A stretch of 64,000 nucleotides of DNA, taken from the NCBI GenBank assembly GCA_020466095.1, contig CM035809.1, positions 23,621,942 through 23,685,941 on the forward strand, given 5' to 3'. Numbering within the stretch: the first letter of the stretch is position 1; every line of letters starts with the position of its first letter. The notes under the pieces were generated by a model. It was not told where the DNA came from and did not search any database. It was given only the letters and a program-made list of their open reading frames with translations. This stretch comes from Chlorops oryzae. Its lineage: Eukaryota > Arthropoda > Insecta > Diptera > Chloropidae. This document shows positions 11,134 to 22,928 of the stretch, one piece after another. The position numbers and the translations under genes were made by a program.

Positions 11134-14100
11134 TTATGGATTATCATCTAACATTGTCTCTAAGCGCAAACCAATGCGTCTGCGTTGCTCATTAACATTT
11201 ATAACCGATGCTGTAACACGATCGCCAAGATTCACTCTGGAGCCACCCATTTGACTGGTATGTATTAGTCCATCGCATTCGACTCCAATATCGACGAATG
11301 CGCCAAAGTGTGTAATATTGGTAACCGCACCTGTACAACGTAGATAAGAGATGAAAACATTTTCCACTGAATGTGAAATGTGATTGTTGATCTAACCTGT
11401 AACAACATCGCCCTCTGAGAGATCAGACAGACGTGTAAGTCCTTGTTTGAACAATGGCCGTTTACCCACATCTGTACGATAATCCTGCAGCAATTCACGC
11501 TGCAATGCAATCAAGACAATTTCCAACTGAAATCAAAATAAAAAAAAAAACCATTATTTGGAAGCCATATAACAGGTTGGCTGATAAGTCCCCGGTCTGA
11601 CACATAGATGGCGTCGCTAGTATTAAATGCATATTATTGTTATATAGTGGCAACCTTCAAATGATTCGTGTCAAAATTTGACGTCTGTAAGTCAATTAGT
11701 TTGTGAGATAGAGCGTCATTTTGTGAAGCAACTTTTGTTATTGTGAAAAAAATGGAATAAAATAGGAATTTCGTGTTTTGATAAAATACTGTTTTCTGAA
11801 GGGAAAAAATCAGTGAGCAAAGATTGATATGTTTCGACTAAAAATCAACAAATGATTGGTAATCAAAATCAGCGGGTGAAATGAGCACGGAGGACGGTGA
11901 ACGCAGTGGACGCCCGAAAGAGGTGGTTACCGACGAAAACATCAAAAAAATTCACAAAATGATTTTGAATGACCGTAAAATGAAGTTGATCGAGATAGCA
12001 GAGGCCTTAAAGATATCAAAGGAACGTGTTGGTCATATCATTCATCAATATTTGGATATGAAAAAGCTCTGTGCAAAATGGGTGCCGCGCGAGCTCACAT
12101 TTGACCAAAAACAACAACGTGTTGATGATTCTGAGCGGTGTTTGCAGCTGTTAACTCGCAATACACCCGAGTTTTTGCGTCGATATGTGACAATGGATGA
12201 AACATGGCTCTATCACTACACTCCTGAGTCCAATCGACAGTCGGCTGAGTGGACAGCGATCGGTGAACCGTCTCCGAAGCGTGGAAAGACTCAAAAGTCC
12301 GCTGGCAAAGTAATGGCCTCTGTTTTTTTGGGATGGGCATGGAATAATTTTTATCGATTATCTTGAGAAGGGAAAAACCATCAACAGTGACTATTATATG
12401 TCGTTATTGGAGCGTTTGAAGGTCGAAATCGCGGCAAAACGGCCCCATATGAAGAAGAAAAAAGTGTTGTTCCACCAAGACAACGCACCGTGCCACAAGT
12501 CATTGAGAACGATGGCAAAAATTCATGAATTAGGCTTCGAATTGCTTCCCCACCCACCGTATTCTCCAGATCTGGCCCCCCAGCGACTTTTTCTTGTTCT
12601 CAGACCTCAAAAGGATGCTCGCAGGGAAAAAAATTTGGCTGCAATGAAGAGGTGATCGCCGAAACTGAGGCCTATTTTGAGGCAAAACCGAAGGAGTACT
12701 ACCAAAATGGTATCAAAAAAATGGAAGGTCGTTATAATCGTTGTATCGCTCTTGAAGGGAACTATGTTGAATAATAAAAACGAATTTTGACAAAAAAATG
12801 TGTTTTTCTTTGTTAGACCGGGGACTTATCAGCCAACCTGTTATACATAATTTTTTATATTCACTCACTCGCTCTTTTGGTGTTTTCAACGTGCTGCTTA
12901 GTTCTTCTATATTACAGGAATTAGCGAATTGCTTGATTCTTTGAATGAATTCTGGTTGTCCAATTTCCTTAAGGGAAAGATTACATTTGCTTAAAATTCT
13001 ACGAGAAAGAAAGAAAACAAAAATTGAAATTTGTGTTTCAAAACCAATCAAGCAAACGCATACTTCTTGGCAACATCATAGGATTCAGGATGTACCCATG
13101 TACAATCTAAAGGATTCTCAAGTTGTCTTCCCAGGCTACGCTTTTCAATACGTATAAAACTGAAAATCGATAAAGATAAATTTAAAATGTGTCAATTATT
13201 TCATTTTAAAAGATATTTTAGTTAGCAAAAAAAAAAATATTTTCCCATGAGAACTTTCAAGAATATTCTCACCCTGCAAATTGTACAAAAGTCTTTTCGC
13301 CAATAGTTTTCACTTTCAGAAGATCTTTTCGCGTATAAAACAGTCCATTGTCAACACGATGCTGTAAAATCTTCTCAGCTTTCTTCTCAGTTAGGCCAGC
13401 AACATGCCTTAAATATATAATGCAATAAGAAATATTATAAAAATCCTTGAAAAAAAATAGATTGTGTTCCTCACTTTAATATGCTCAAACTGGCTGTGTT
13501 GATATCAACGCCAACGAAGCTTACACATTCCGAGACAACTTCATTCAATGTTTCATCGAGAACTTTTTCATTGACATCATGCTGATACATACCAACACCG
13601 ATATGACGTGGTTGAATTTTAACATATTCGCTAAGAGGATCGTTAAGACGACGTGCAATGGATACTGCAAAAAAAAAGAAGCATTGAGTTCTGTGATTAT
13701 AGCAGACCTGTTAAATCCCGATTAAGATTAATAATCATGAATTATTGTTCTTTTTTTAATCCATAATCATTATTAATTTAACTTCTTGAAATTTTTGATT
13801 ATTAATGATTGCGATTACCAAATAATCGTGAAATAATCAGGACAATTTCAGATTAATGAAAAAAATCAGAAAAAATCAAAAAATAATCAAAAAAATAATC
13901 CCGATTAATTTTAGATTATTTTTGAATATTTTTGATTTTTTTATTATTTTTGATTTTTCCTGATTATTTTTGGGTTTTTTGATTTTTTTTGATTATTTTT
14001 GATTTGTTCTGATTTTTTTTATTAATTTTAATTATTTTCAATTTGTATTTGAATAACATCGTTTTTCCAAAGTTTCCCTATAGTCCGTGGGACCGGCAAC

Positions 14101-16737
14101 GGACAAGTGAATTCACCGGCCACCTGTGGTTAGGACCACCCCTCGTCAAACCACCGGCAATACTTTCGAGAGGCGAATTTTACATTGCGATATCATAGGC
14201 AAGGACATATGGGCCCCTCGCTGTACTACATTTAATTATATTCAATTACAAATTGAAAATAATTAAAATTAATAAAAATATCAGAACAAATCAAAATTAA
14301 TCAAAAAAAATCAAAAAACCCAAAAATAATCAGGAAAAATCAAAAATAATCAAAAAAAAATCAAAAATATTCAAAAATAATCTAAAATTAATCGGGATTA
14401 TTTTTTTGATTATTTTTTGATTTTTTCTGATTTTTTTCATTAATCTAAAATAATCATGATTATTTCATGATTATTTGGTAATCGCAATCATTGATTAATA
14501 TAGGTCATACAAAAATAATCATTAAATAATCACTATTTCACTCATAAGAAAAAAATAATCTGATTAATTAATCATTAATTAAATAATCATTATTTAACAG
14601 GTCTGGATTATAGTTAGATTTTTAAATGTATGTTCATTAACCAGCACTAATTTCATTCGGATCCATTTTTGGGAATTCCTTTTTAGCGGTTTCACTGCAC
14701 GAGTATATTGATGCGCCCTGCTCCGATATGATGCAGTATCGTGCATCAATAATACCAGAACTAATCAATTGTGATAGCCAAAATTCTGTTTCACGACAAG
14801 CAGTCCCATTTCCCAAAGCGATCAGCTTGCAACTGAAAGCGCAATACGGACGTGAATTATGGAATATTAAAAGTATTGATAATACTTACGTATGACGTGC
14901 TAGAACTTTGGACAATCGCATACCAATTTCCTCTTGATTTGCATTACGGGAATGTGGATAAAGAACACCAGTTTCAAGCACAACAGCCGATTCGGATATA
15001 ACAGCGTATTTGCAGCCATTTGTAAAACCCGGATCAACACCTAAAATGCACTCTCCTTTAAGTGGTGACATCAATAAAAGTTGCTTCAAATTCTTAGCAA
15101 AGACATCAACGGAAGCCTTCTGTGCGGCTTCATTAAGTGTGGCACGAATTTGACGTGATATCAAGGGGTTTACTGAAAAAAAAAACCATATTTAGTATCA
15201 TCGAATGAATTCTTGAATTTGAATCGCTCGTACATTTCCTCTTAAAGCACTCCTCAAACGCTTTTTCGAAAACCGTTGTCCGAAGTGGATACCGCAATCC
15301 TTCATTCATATATAATTCCCAAACGAAACGTTTTATATCATTTTTTACATAGTCGGGCATATTGATTTTCACGGTTAAAAATTTCGACTTTTCACCCCGA
15401 TTGATCGCAAGAATCTGATGTGGCTTTATATATCTAACATCAGCTTCGAACTGGAAATAGAGCTCGTATTTAGACACATCATTTTGATTGCCTTTGTGTG
15501 AATTTGTAGGCTTTGGCGGTGATTTATCAGCTTTATTTGTAGTTGGAGATTTTTTGCTCTGAATTGTCAAACGATGTACTTTTTGTCTAAATCATAGAAG
15601 GTAATCAATAATTATAATCAAACGTTTTCGAATGCTTCAATCTTTTACTCACAAACGTCTAATTTCCTCCAGAACTCCAGTGTGTTTACTGATATTGTGG
15701 GATATAATGTGACATATTCCATCTAAGACCTTTTCAACTGTATCGAGATCGGCATTGTTGGGTTTAACGATACTTTCAAGTGTAACCATTGGAGCTTCGC
15801 CATACAATAGACGATCAGCAAAGACTTCCAATCCCAATGCTTTGGCACGTTCGGATAATGAGCCCTTATTTGCTGGTTTGTAAGGTGCATACTAAAAAAA
15901 AATGGAAATCTTAAAAAATTAAGAAACGCAACTATACGAAAAAATTCCTCCTCACCAAGAACTCCAATTCTTCGGCACTCTTGGCTGCCATTATTTCTGT
16001 ACGGATATTGTCATCGATATTGTGTTCCTTCTCAAGTTGGGTGACAATGTGTTCAGCCTTTTTTCGAAGGCCAATTATCTCTGTGTAAGTATTTTTGATA
16101 TCCCTCAAACGTTCTGGCGTTATATGGTTTATCAAGTCACGTCGATAACGACAAATGAATGGTATGGTATTCTCCTGTCCAAACAGTTCAACGATATTAC
16201 GTGCAGCACGTCCATCAATGTTCTCCGTCTCTGCCAACAATTCATGTATATCCCAAATGCGACGGCAAGCTTAAAATCGACATTTTACGTGGATAAAGTG
16301 GATACAGATACAGATTGAAGCATTATTACCTCCAGCTACTGATCGCCTTGCTGAATTCGCCATTCTTTGAAGAGCACTCCCATCAGTTTCCTCATTCTCA
16401 TTCTCATTTGGTTCAATGTTTTCGTCATCTAGTAGCACAATTACATCCTTCTTCTTGGTTGGCCATCGTTGTTTTTTGCTTCAAAATATGCATTATTTGT
16501 GCGATACCTTCTTTCCAATTTGCTAGTTTAGGAGTTCTCCTTACCTGTTGTTGTTTTTGTGTTCTGTGTGGTTGTGCGTTTGAGTGGCGCTGAGGCTTTC
16601 TGTGCTGCATATTCGAATTCTCCGTCACTATCGTGCCGGCTTCTTTTGGCTTCTGAGGCTTCATCTTCTGAATCCGATATTTCAATTATTTGTGTCTTGG
16701 CCGCCGCTTTTCGTTTCGGACGCGCACTTGTTGACAT
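11134..16737 (-). CDS. SRBD1: SRBD1 / Tex-like S1 RNA-binding protein, 13 exons
   Basis: This is a eukaryotic homologue of bacterial Tex, predicted to bind RNA or DNA. Minus-strand exons: 16737-16545, 16478-16330, 16269-15956, 15891-15653, 15586-15234, 15172-14890, 14832-14642, 13664-13475, 13407-13273, 13159-13064, 12998-12869, 11526-11397, 11330-11134. Phases agree at every junction except exon 1 to 2. Order: acidic/basic nuclear-type N-terminus ([15 protein letters not shown]), Tex N-terminal region ([12 protein letters not shown]), YqgF-like RNase-H fold ([12 protein letters not shown]), helix-hairpin-helix ([20 protein letters not shown]), and a C-terminal S1 domain ([19 protein letters not shown]). 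The start is the ATG at 16737, just before a basic tail. Exon 2 is in frame only if one A is added to its A6 run at 16472-16477. Large introns hold a mariner and a foldback. Confidence 0.88.
11572..12841 (+). mobile_element. Himar/irritans-type mariner, full length but decayed, in an SRBD1 intron
   Basis: Perfectly recognisable 27-bp terminal repeats (ACAGGTTGGCTGATAAGTCC and its inverse) bound a 1270-bp element flanked by TA at 11570-11571 and 12842-12843. It lies in the intron between SRBD1 exons 11 and 12, on the opposite strand. Its right end is only 27 bases from that intron's donor site. Confidence 0.92.
11750..12775 (+). pseudogene. Mariner transposase, broken
   Basis: The transposase of the Himar-type element. 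A start at about 11751 is followed within a few codons by stops and small deletions, so the N-terminal DNA-binding part is ruined up to about 11880. From 11881 a long frame resumes (helix-turn-helix [17 protein letters not shown], then TMDETW). It breaks again at about 12340-12366, and again near 12580 and 12650. All three catalytic aspartates of the DD34D triad remain visible in separate fragments: [14 protein letters not shown] and YSPDLAP. The element cannot encode an active enzyme as it stands. Confidence 0.88.
13704..14604. mobile_element. 0.9 kb foldback element in an SRBD1 intron
   Basis: The ends AGACCTGTTAAAT and ATTTAACAGGTCT begin two long inverted arms of roughly 370 bp, rich in AATAATC/GATTATT. 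They flank a less AT-rich unique core at about 14068-14225 (ACCGGCAACGGAC, AACCACCGGCAATAC). No reading frame or transposase is evident. Transcribed with SRBD1, the arms could fold into a very long hairpin. Confidence 0.75.
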
Positions 16738-17218
16738 TTTATGAAATGAATCGAATGCTTTGGAGAACGATTTTCCACGTTTGCCTGTTTGTTTTAAATC
16801 GAAGGATTCAAACTGTCGACGACAAAACAAATGTCGTTGTATATCGCTAACCGCAAATTGACTGATGATTTTTTCGTTTGATTTGTGCAATATGTATAAA
16901 TCGAATAACCATAGTAAAATATCGAATATGCCTACGTGCTAAGTTATAATTGTATGAGAATGAACAAGTCAGAAAAAGTTCTGTAAAAGATACGTAATTT
17001 GGCGTTGGCTCGATATCAATTGTAATGTCCAAGGGGCCCATTAATTACGTAAGAATTTGAAATTTTTAATGCTACCAATTTCAGGTACAACCCTGCGCTT
17101 TAAGTACTCTTCGAATACTTGACAGCTCAGTATTGGCGAAAGTAAAGTATCTACTTCGAAGTGATTTTCGACTGTTTTTTATGTCTTTCTAATGGGCACT
17201 TTGTCGGCCTCTGTGCCG
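16738..17218. other. SRBD1 upstream region
   Basis: Contains the SRBD1 promoter and 5' UTR. No TATA box or initiator can be singled out. I see no other gene. Confidence 0.35.
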
Positions 17219-17443
17219 TACCCAGCAAATCACGTTTCTGGTAAAATTTCAAAATTTTCTCGAAATTTTTCCAGGAATGTCTCTTGGTAAAGCTAAATGG
17301 GCATCGGGAACTTTATTCGAAAACATTTTGTGTACATGTAGCAACTGTCCCTCTCTTGCACCTTGGAAATCGCATATGTGTGAGTGAACATCAAAATACT
17401 TGCATTTGTGTTGGTAACATTTCGAAGCAGATTTTGCTGGGTA
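17219..17443. mobile_element. Small TIR element with TACCCAGCAAA ends
   Basis: TACCCAGCAAATC at the left is mirrored by GATTTTGCTGGGTA at the right, 225 bp in all. The terminal motif is shared with the larger element at 22361-22928. No coding frame. Confidence 0.6.
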
Positions 17444-17506
17444 GTTGGCTGAGATGCCTATTTACGAAGCGAGAGGCCTTGGGTTCGACTCCCAGCTGAG
17501 GTCGTG
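17444..17506 (+). repeat. tRNA-like module abutting the TIR element
   Basis: GTTGGCTGAGATGCC resembles an A box and GGTTCGACTCC is an exact B box, at tRNA spacing. No full cloverleaf can be drawn, so it looks like a tRNA-derived SINE head. It starts exactly where the preceding inverted-repeat element ends. Confidence 0.55.
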
Positions 17507-18437
17507 AATGTTTGTGTCGTTTTTCAGTTTCTGTTTTACTTTGTTTTCCCATTATTCGTGGTATCACAACGGGCCCATTTGGTGCTTAAGTGTGTCACCC
17601 TTGGTGGCAGCCATATTAACCTAACCTATGGGCACTTTACTCACTGCATGTCTGAGTATATGCTCTAATGTAGAAGAAAACATATCATATTAATTTTGTG
17701 GTTCTGAAAATATGTTGTTTTTTTCCAAACGTTTTCTTTACAAAATGTTATTTAATCAGTGGCCAGTATTTTACTGTTACTCGTTAATAACTTTAGGAAG
17801 TTACTTTTAACGGAAGAACGCTTGTAAATTCTTAAAATTCGTAGATTGTGTAACGTTCCAGTTGAATTAAAAATTCGGTTATCAACGCTACTTTTATTTA
17901 AAAATTATGATTAAAAATCCGAAGTTATATGGATCTGCAACATACCTCGATTATTGTTGATTTTCTACGCTTAGTATGCGAATATTAATATAACATAAGA
18001 ATTTGTTCTTATTAAATTTTTGTTATCCTAATAAAATGTTTTTTAATTATTTTTTTTTTTTTTAAAAATGTCAAATGGATTAGTAGTATTCCCTTCAATT
18101 GAAATAGCATATTTAAAACTTTTTAACGGACCATGTAATTGTTACTATTTTATAAAGAACATACGTAACTGGTTAATGTTTTTATAAGTAACCAAGGAGA
18201 CTTTTTAGTATGCACTGTTATTTATCATGCCAAGTATATTTAATATTCACTCAATTAGATTACTTTAAGTGGGCAGTACTTTTATACGGAAACACTGTCA
18301 ATTGTAAATGGGGTCTTAAAGTTCTTTTGGTTGTAAGGCGGTACATACAGGACTGTAATTTAAAGTGAGATTTGGCGGCTTATGCAACAGCTGTTTTTAT
18401 TTATGTTTTGTTTAAAAGTGGTTATGTTTTGCGAAAA
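17507..18437. other. SRBD1-mRRF2 intergenic region
   Basis: AT-rich DNA with no gene recognised. The mRRF2 promoter and 5' UTR should lie in the last few hundred bases. Confidence 0.4.
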
Positions 18438-21422
18438 ATGAAAATAATGATAAAAGTAGGAAAATCACTGGTCACATACACAGGAACTGCGATTAGGTAT
18501 GACTTTCGGCGATGCTACAGCATTAAGGATATCCGGAATATTGGAATCTTAGCGCACATTGATGCAGGTCAGAACTTTTTTTCAATTAACCTTTTGAGAC
18601 AAGTTTACCGTTTGTATGGTTTGTGACATCACCATCTCCATTTCCATAGAACGTACTCCATTTCCATAGAACGTACTCCATTTCCATAGAACGTACTCCA
18701 TTTCCATAGAACGTACCATCAAGACGTACTCATTTCCATAGAACGTATCCATTTCCATCGAACGTCATTTCATAGAGGACTACATCTCCAAGACTTATCG
18801 GATTTTAATGCTATCGGTTTGAAAGGGTTAAAATCATTAATGTTTGCTCGACAGGGAAAACAACAACAACAGAGCGTATGCTCTTCTATGCGGGCAAGAC
18901 CCGTTCATTGGGTGAAGTCCATCGTGGGAATACTGTTACCGATTATCTAACACAAGAACGGGAACGAGGAATAACGATATGCAGCTCATGCGGTCACCTT
19001 CAATTGGCACGACAAACGGTTGGTATTTAAAAAAAAAAAAAAACAGATTCTTAATTAAAAATAAAACTTTTCGACAGCATCAATTTGCTGGATACACCTG
19101 GCCACATTGATTTCACAATGGAGGTCGAACAATCCTTGTATGCCGTTGATGGTGTAGTTGTTGTGCTTGATGGTACTGCTGGTGTGGAAGCCCAGACTTT
19201 AACCGTTTGGAGTCAGGCCGAAAAGCATACGTTGCCTAAATTAGCATTTGTTAATAAAATGGATCGTCCGGATGCGGATTTCGAGAAGAGTGTTGATGAC
19301 TTGAAGAGGAAACTTGATGTCAATCCAATTTGCATTCAGATACCTGAAAAAGATGGAAACGGAAACTTGAGTAAAGCTATTTCGTATTCTAATATTGAGA
19401 GATTTTATTATTTTTGAATTGTTTTCAAGATGTCTTGGACGTCATAACGATGCAAAGGATACAATGGAACTCACAAAGCTTGGGTCGTGTATTTAAAGCG
19501 GAGAAATTAAATGAAGATGATGCTGCTTTTATGCTATTAAAAGATAAACGAAATGAACTAATTGATAAGCTATCTGGCAATGATGATGAATTAGCTGATT
19601 TTGTGATAACTAACGAAAGTCTTGACAAAGTACCTGAAGATCTTATACAAATAGCCTTGAAGCGTGCAACATGTCAGCAGCGTATTGTGCCAGTTTTACT
19701 GGGATCTGCCTACAAAAATGTTGGCATTCAAAGCTTAATGGATGCTGTCGTCTCATATCTTCCATCGCCTGATGAACGTAATAAATTATACGATTGCTTT
19801 GAGTAGGTTATAGAAAATTCCAATTAATTTATAGATACATTTTTTTAACATTATCTTCATTGTGGCAGGGATGACTTTGTTGGAAAAGTCTTTAAAATTG
19901 TACACGATAAACAGCGAGGCCCATTGACATTGGTGCGCTTGTTTCGAGGTGAGCTAAAGCGTGGAATGCGTGTTGCACCGTCCATTCGAAGTGGTGGTAC
20001 CGCTGAAGTCATCAATAAAATTTATGAGCCATTGGCAGATGAATACCGGGAAGTCCAAAATGTTCGAGCTGGAGACGTTGCAATTTGCGCTGGACTTAAA
20101 GTGAGTTCAAATTGGGTTTGAAAAGAAATCTCCAAATACATCTTGCAAATTAATCGTATTTCAGCAAACAGTAACAGGCGATCTCCTGACAGAATCTTCG
20201 AATTCATTGAAACATGCACAGAAACGATTACAGAAAATGTTGAAAAAATCTGAAAAATCACCCGCAACAGATAATCAAAACGATGATGAGAACGACGACA
20301 TAGCTAATGAGATATTCTCAGTTGCACCTCAGATTCCTGATGCAGTCTACTTTTGTTCCATTGAGCCTCCAAGTTTGGCATCGCAGAGTGCCTATGGAAT
20401 TGGCATTGCAACAGTTACAGCGTGAAGATCCAAGCCTACGTGTTACGCATGATACAGTAACCGGGCAAACTGTACTTGGCGGCATGGGTGAATTGCATAT
20501 GGATATTATAAAGTCAAGAATTCTGACCGAATATAAAATTGAAGTTGATTTGGGACCATTACAAATCGCCTATAAAGAGACAATTGAAACAAATGCGAAA
20601 GAAACTTATAAGACCGAAAAAGAAATTGCTGGCAATAAGCAAAGCGTTACAATAACTTTGGAACTTCTGAATGATCAAAAAGAACTGTTTAGGTAGGATT
20701 TAAGTTAGTGTGCAAAATTACAATATAATTTAAAAAAAAAAAAATCTAAATTCCAGCTTAGATAAATCACCTGAAAATTCACCAATCTTAACTGCACTTC
20801 GACCTCGTATGTTGCAAATTATTAAAAGAGGAGCAATCTCAGCGTTGGAACGTGGTCCAAGAATTGGTGGGCAAGTGGTTGAGACGCAAATAAAACTACA
20901 TAATATTGTGATTGGACGTGGAACAGCGGATTCGTTTATTATGGCTGCAGCAGCACAATGCGTTCAAAGGGTTGAAAACGATGATCTTCTATATATTCTA
21001 TATCACTATAAATAATCATTTTAATTAACAGATTTTAATAAATGCCAACACGCGCCTATTAGAGCCAATTATGAGCTTGCAAATCGTCGCACCAACAGAG
21101 CGTATTTCAAGCATCCTAGCCGATCTTTCACGCCGACGCGCGACCATAAATGACGTTCTACCCAAAGGTGATCGAAATAGAGTAAGTAAAGAGCTTAACT
21201 TATGTACAAAAAAAAAATCTCCAATGATTTAAAATTATTTTTTTGGCAATCAAATAGCTTTTACTTGTCAATGCACCGCTCGCCGAACTTTCGAACTATT
21301 CGAGCATCTTGCGTACGATTAGTTCAGGCACGGCGAGCATGACGATGCAGCCATGTGGATTCGCGAATATGAATGCTAATGACGAAAACGTTGCAATTCG
21401 ACGTGCGCAAGGCTTAGAATAG
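18438..21422 (+). CDS. mRRF2: mRRF2 / GFM2, mitochondrial ribosome-releasing factor 2 (EF-G2mt), 9 exons
   Basis: This is a GTPase that works with ribosome recycling factor to split mitochondrial ribosomes after termination. Exons: 18438-18567, 18855-19018, 19078-19370, 19430-19802, 19869-20100, 20165-20692, 20757-20970, 21032-21181, 21258-21422. The first codons give a basic, mitochondrial-import-like N-terminus. Visible G motifs are [13 protein letters not shown] (P-loop, split by intron 1), DTPGH and NKMDR. Domain II ([16 protein letters not shown]), domain IV ([16 protein letters not shown]) and the domain V end ([16 protein letters not shown]) follow. Two single extra bases break the frame in conserved sequence: T at 18989, just after GITICSS, and T at 20393, before the segment [13 protein letters not shown]. 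Removing each restores the frame and all exon phases, so these look like assembly indels. Confidence 0.9.
18640..18770. repeat. 20-bp tandem repeat in mRRF2 intron 1
   Basis: The unit CCATTTCCATAGAACGTACT is repeated about four times exactly, followed by two or three decayed units up to about 18770. It occupies most of the first intron. Confidence 0.85.
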
Positions 21423-21955
21423 AGAATTTCTTATTTAATAGTGTAAATATAGTTTTTGTTTTTTAATTTCGATTTAAATATGTTTTAGGAATAATTACAC
21501 TGTGCTCGAATTTGGTACTTTTTTTTTACCGACAACATGGAGACATATCTGGTAAACATAATTGGAGGGCGCTAAATTCAGTCCCATCAACCGATTTTCT
21601 AGAATGGCTCTAGTTTTTGAGATATCGCGGTTTAAAAATTGTGACTAACTTCACTAAAAATTATATATATTTCGCTCATGTTGCTATATATTTATGACAG
21701 AATAATGACGATAACGTTAATTACTTGTATTTAGTAGAATTCCTGTCCAAAACTTCGCTGCAATCCCAACGGTAGTTGGTATTTTATAAGTGCTTCTTTC
21801 AATTTTATTCACATTTATTTAAAAAAAAAATTGAAGCATACTTTTAGGGGAAGTGAAACTGTTGACATTCGATTTTTTTTAAATATATTTTTTTTTTCAA
21901 ATTTAAAGAAACAGTTCTTAAAAAGAACTTTAAGATTAATTAACAAAACGGCATA
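21423..21955. other. mRRF2 3' UTR and intergenic DNA
   Basis: No gene recognised; AT-rich. The mRRF2 polyadenylation site is expected in the first 100 bases but no perfect AATAAA stands out. Confidence 0.35.
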
Positions 21956-22173
21956 ATGGTAATGCATATGACTAGGAACCGAGAGTTCTGAAGTTCAAGG
22001 CCCAAAAAAGTTTAATCGAAATAATTTTATTTTTTTATTTCGGATTTTTTCTTAAGTTTCGGGTGGTGTGGAGGTCATCCGAAAAAAAATTTTCTTATTT
22101 CTATTATACTTTTTGGGCTTTGAACTTCAGAACTCTCGGTTCCTAGTCATATGCTTTCCCATTATGCCGTCTT
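21956..22173. repeat. Head-to-head pair of tRNA-like modules (foldback)
   Basis: ACGGCATAATGG (A-box-like) and AGTTCAAGGCCC (B-box-like) at 21956-22014 reappear inverted at about 22116-22173 (GGGCTTTGAACTTCAG, CCCATTATGCCGT). The two roughly 58-bp arms are close to identical and enclose about 100 bp of AT-rich DNA. A long hairpin with pol III-type promoters on both strands is implied. Confidence 0.6.
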
Positions 22174-22360
22174 ATCAAATATAAAAACGGGTCCCAAAAT
22201 CGAAATAAATTTTTTGAGCAAGTAAATTTTTGAAGTAAAAAACAAAATTATGCTTGCATACTTTAGGGATTCACCTTTAAACGCGAAAATCTCCGTTAAC
22301 TGAGCCAATCCCAAAAAATCAATATCGCTATTGTATTCAGCGCATTTGACTTAATATTTC

Positions 22361-22928
22361 TACCCAGCAAACATTTCAGGAGTGTTCATATTTATGAGTC
22401 CAAAATGAGTCCGAAATTTTAAAAATAATATGCAGCTCAGAAATGTGAGTCCAAAATGAGTCAGAAATATGAGAGATATATGAGGCTCAAAAATGTGAGT
22501 CCAAAATGAGTCAGAAATATGAGAAATATATGAGGCTCAAAAGTGTGAGTCCAAAAAGAGTCAGAAATATGAGGCTCAAAAATGTGAGTCCAAAATGAGT
22601 CAGAAATATGAATGAAATATGAGGCTCAGAAATATGAGTCCTATATGGCTCTTAAATGAGACTAAATAGGAGTCAGATAAGAGTGCGGAAGGAGTCCTTT
22701 ATGACTCTTATATGAGACTAAATAGGAGTCAGATAAGAGTGCGGAAGGAGTCCTATATGACTCTTATATGGACTCATTCGATATATGAAATCCGGCTCTT
22801 ATAAGACGACCTTCGCAAGAAGGGAAACACATTCATTTCAGACTCTTATATGAGCTCATTATGAGGGCTCCGACTCCAAATTAGGAGTCATATATGACTC
22901 CGTTAGGACTCAGAATGTTTGCTGGGTA
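22361..22928. mobile_element. TIR element with TACCCAGCAAAC ends and internal GAGTC repeats
   Basis: TACCCAGCAAACATTTC at the left is mirrored by GAATGTTTGCTGGGTA at the right. The interior is built of tandem units of about 50 bp containing GTCCAAAATGAGTCAGAAAT, then variants of AGGAGTCAGATAAGAGTGCG repeated twice. A diverged relative can be traced at about 54905-55090 (ACATTCCGAGTCCTAAAGG). No coding frame. Confidence 0.7.

Noticed and set aside
11881..12366. An intact mariner transposase gene
   Set aside because: The N-terminus is destroyed by stops and deletions, and the frame breaks at least three more times.
18438..21422. mRRF2 as a pseudogene
   Set aside because: Both breaks are single extra bases in otherwise conserved protein, every splice phase is right, and the same kind of error occurs in neighbouring genes.
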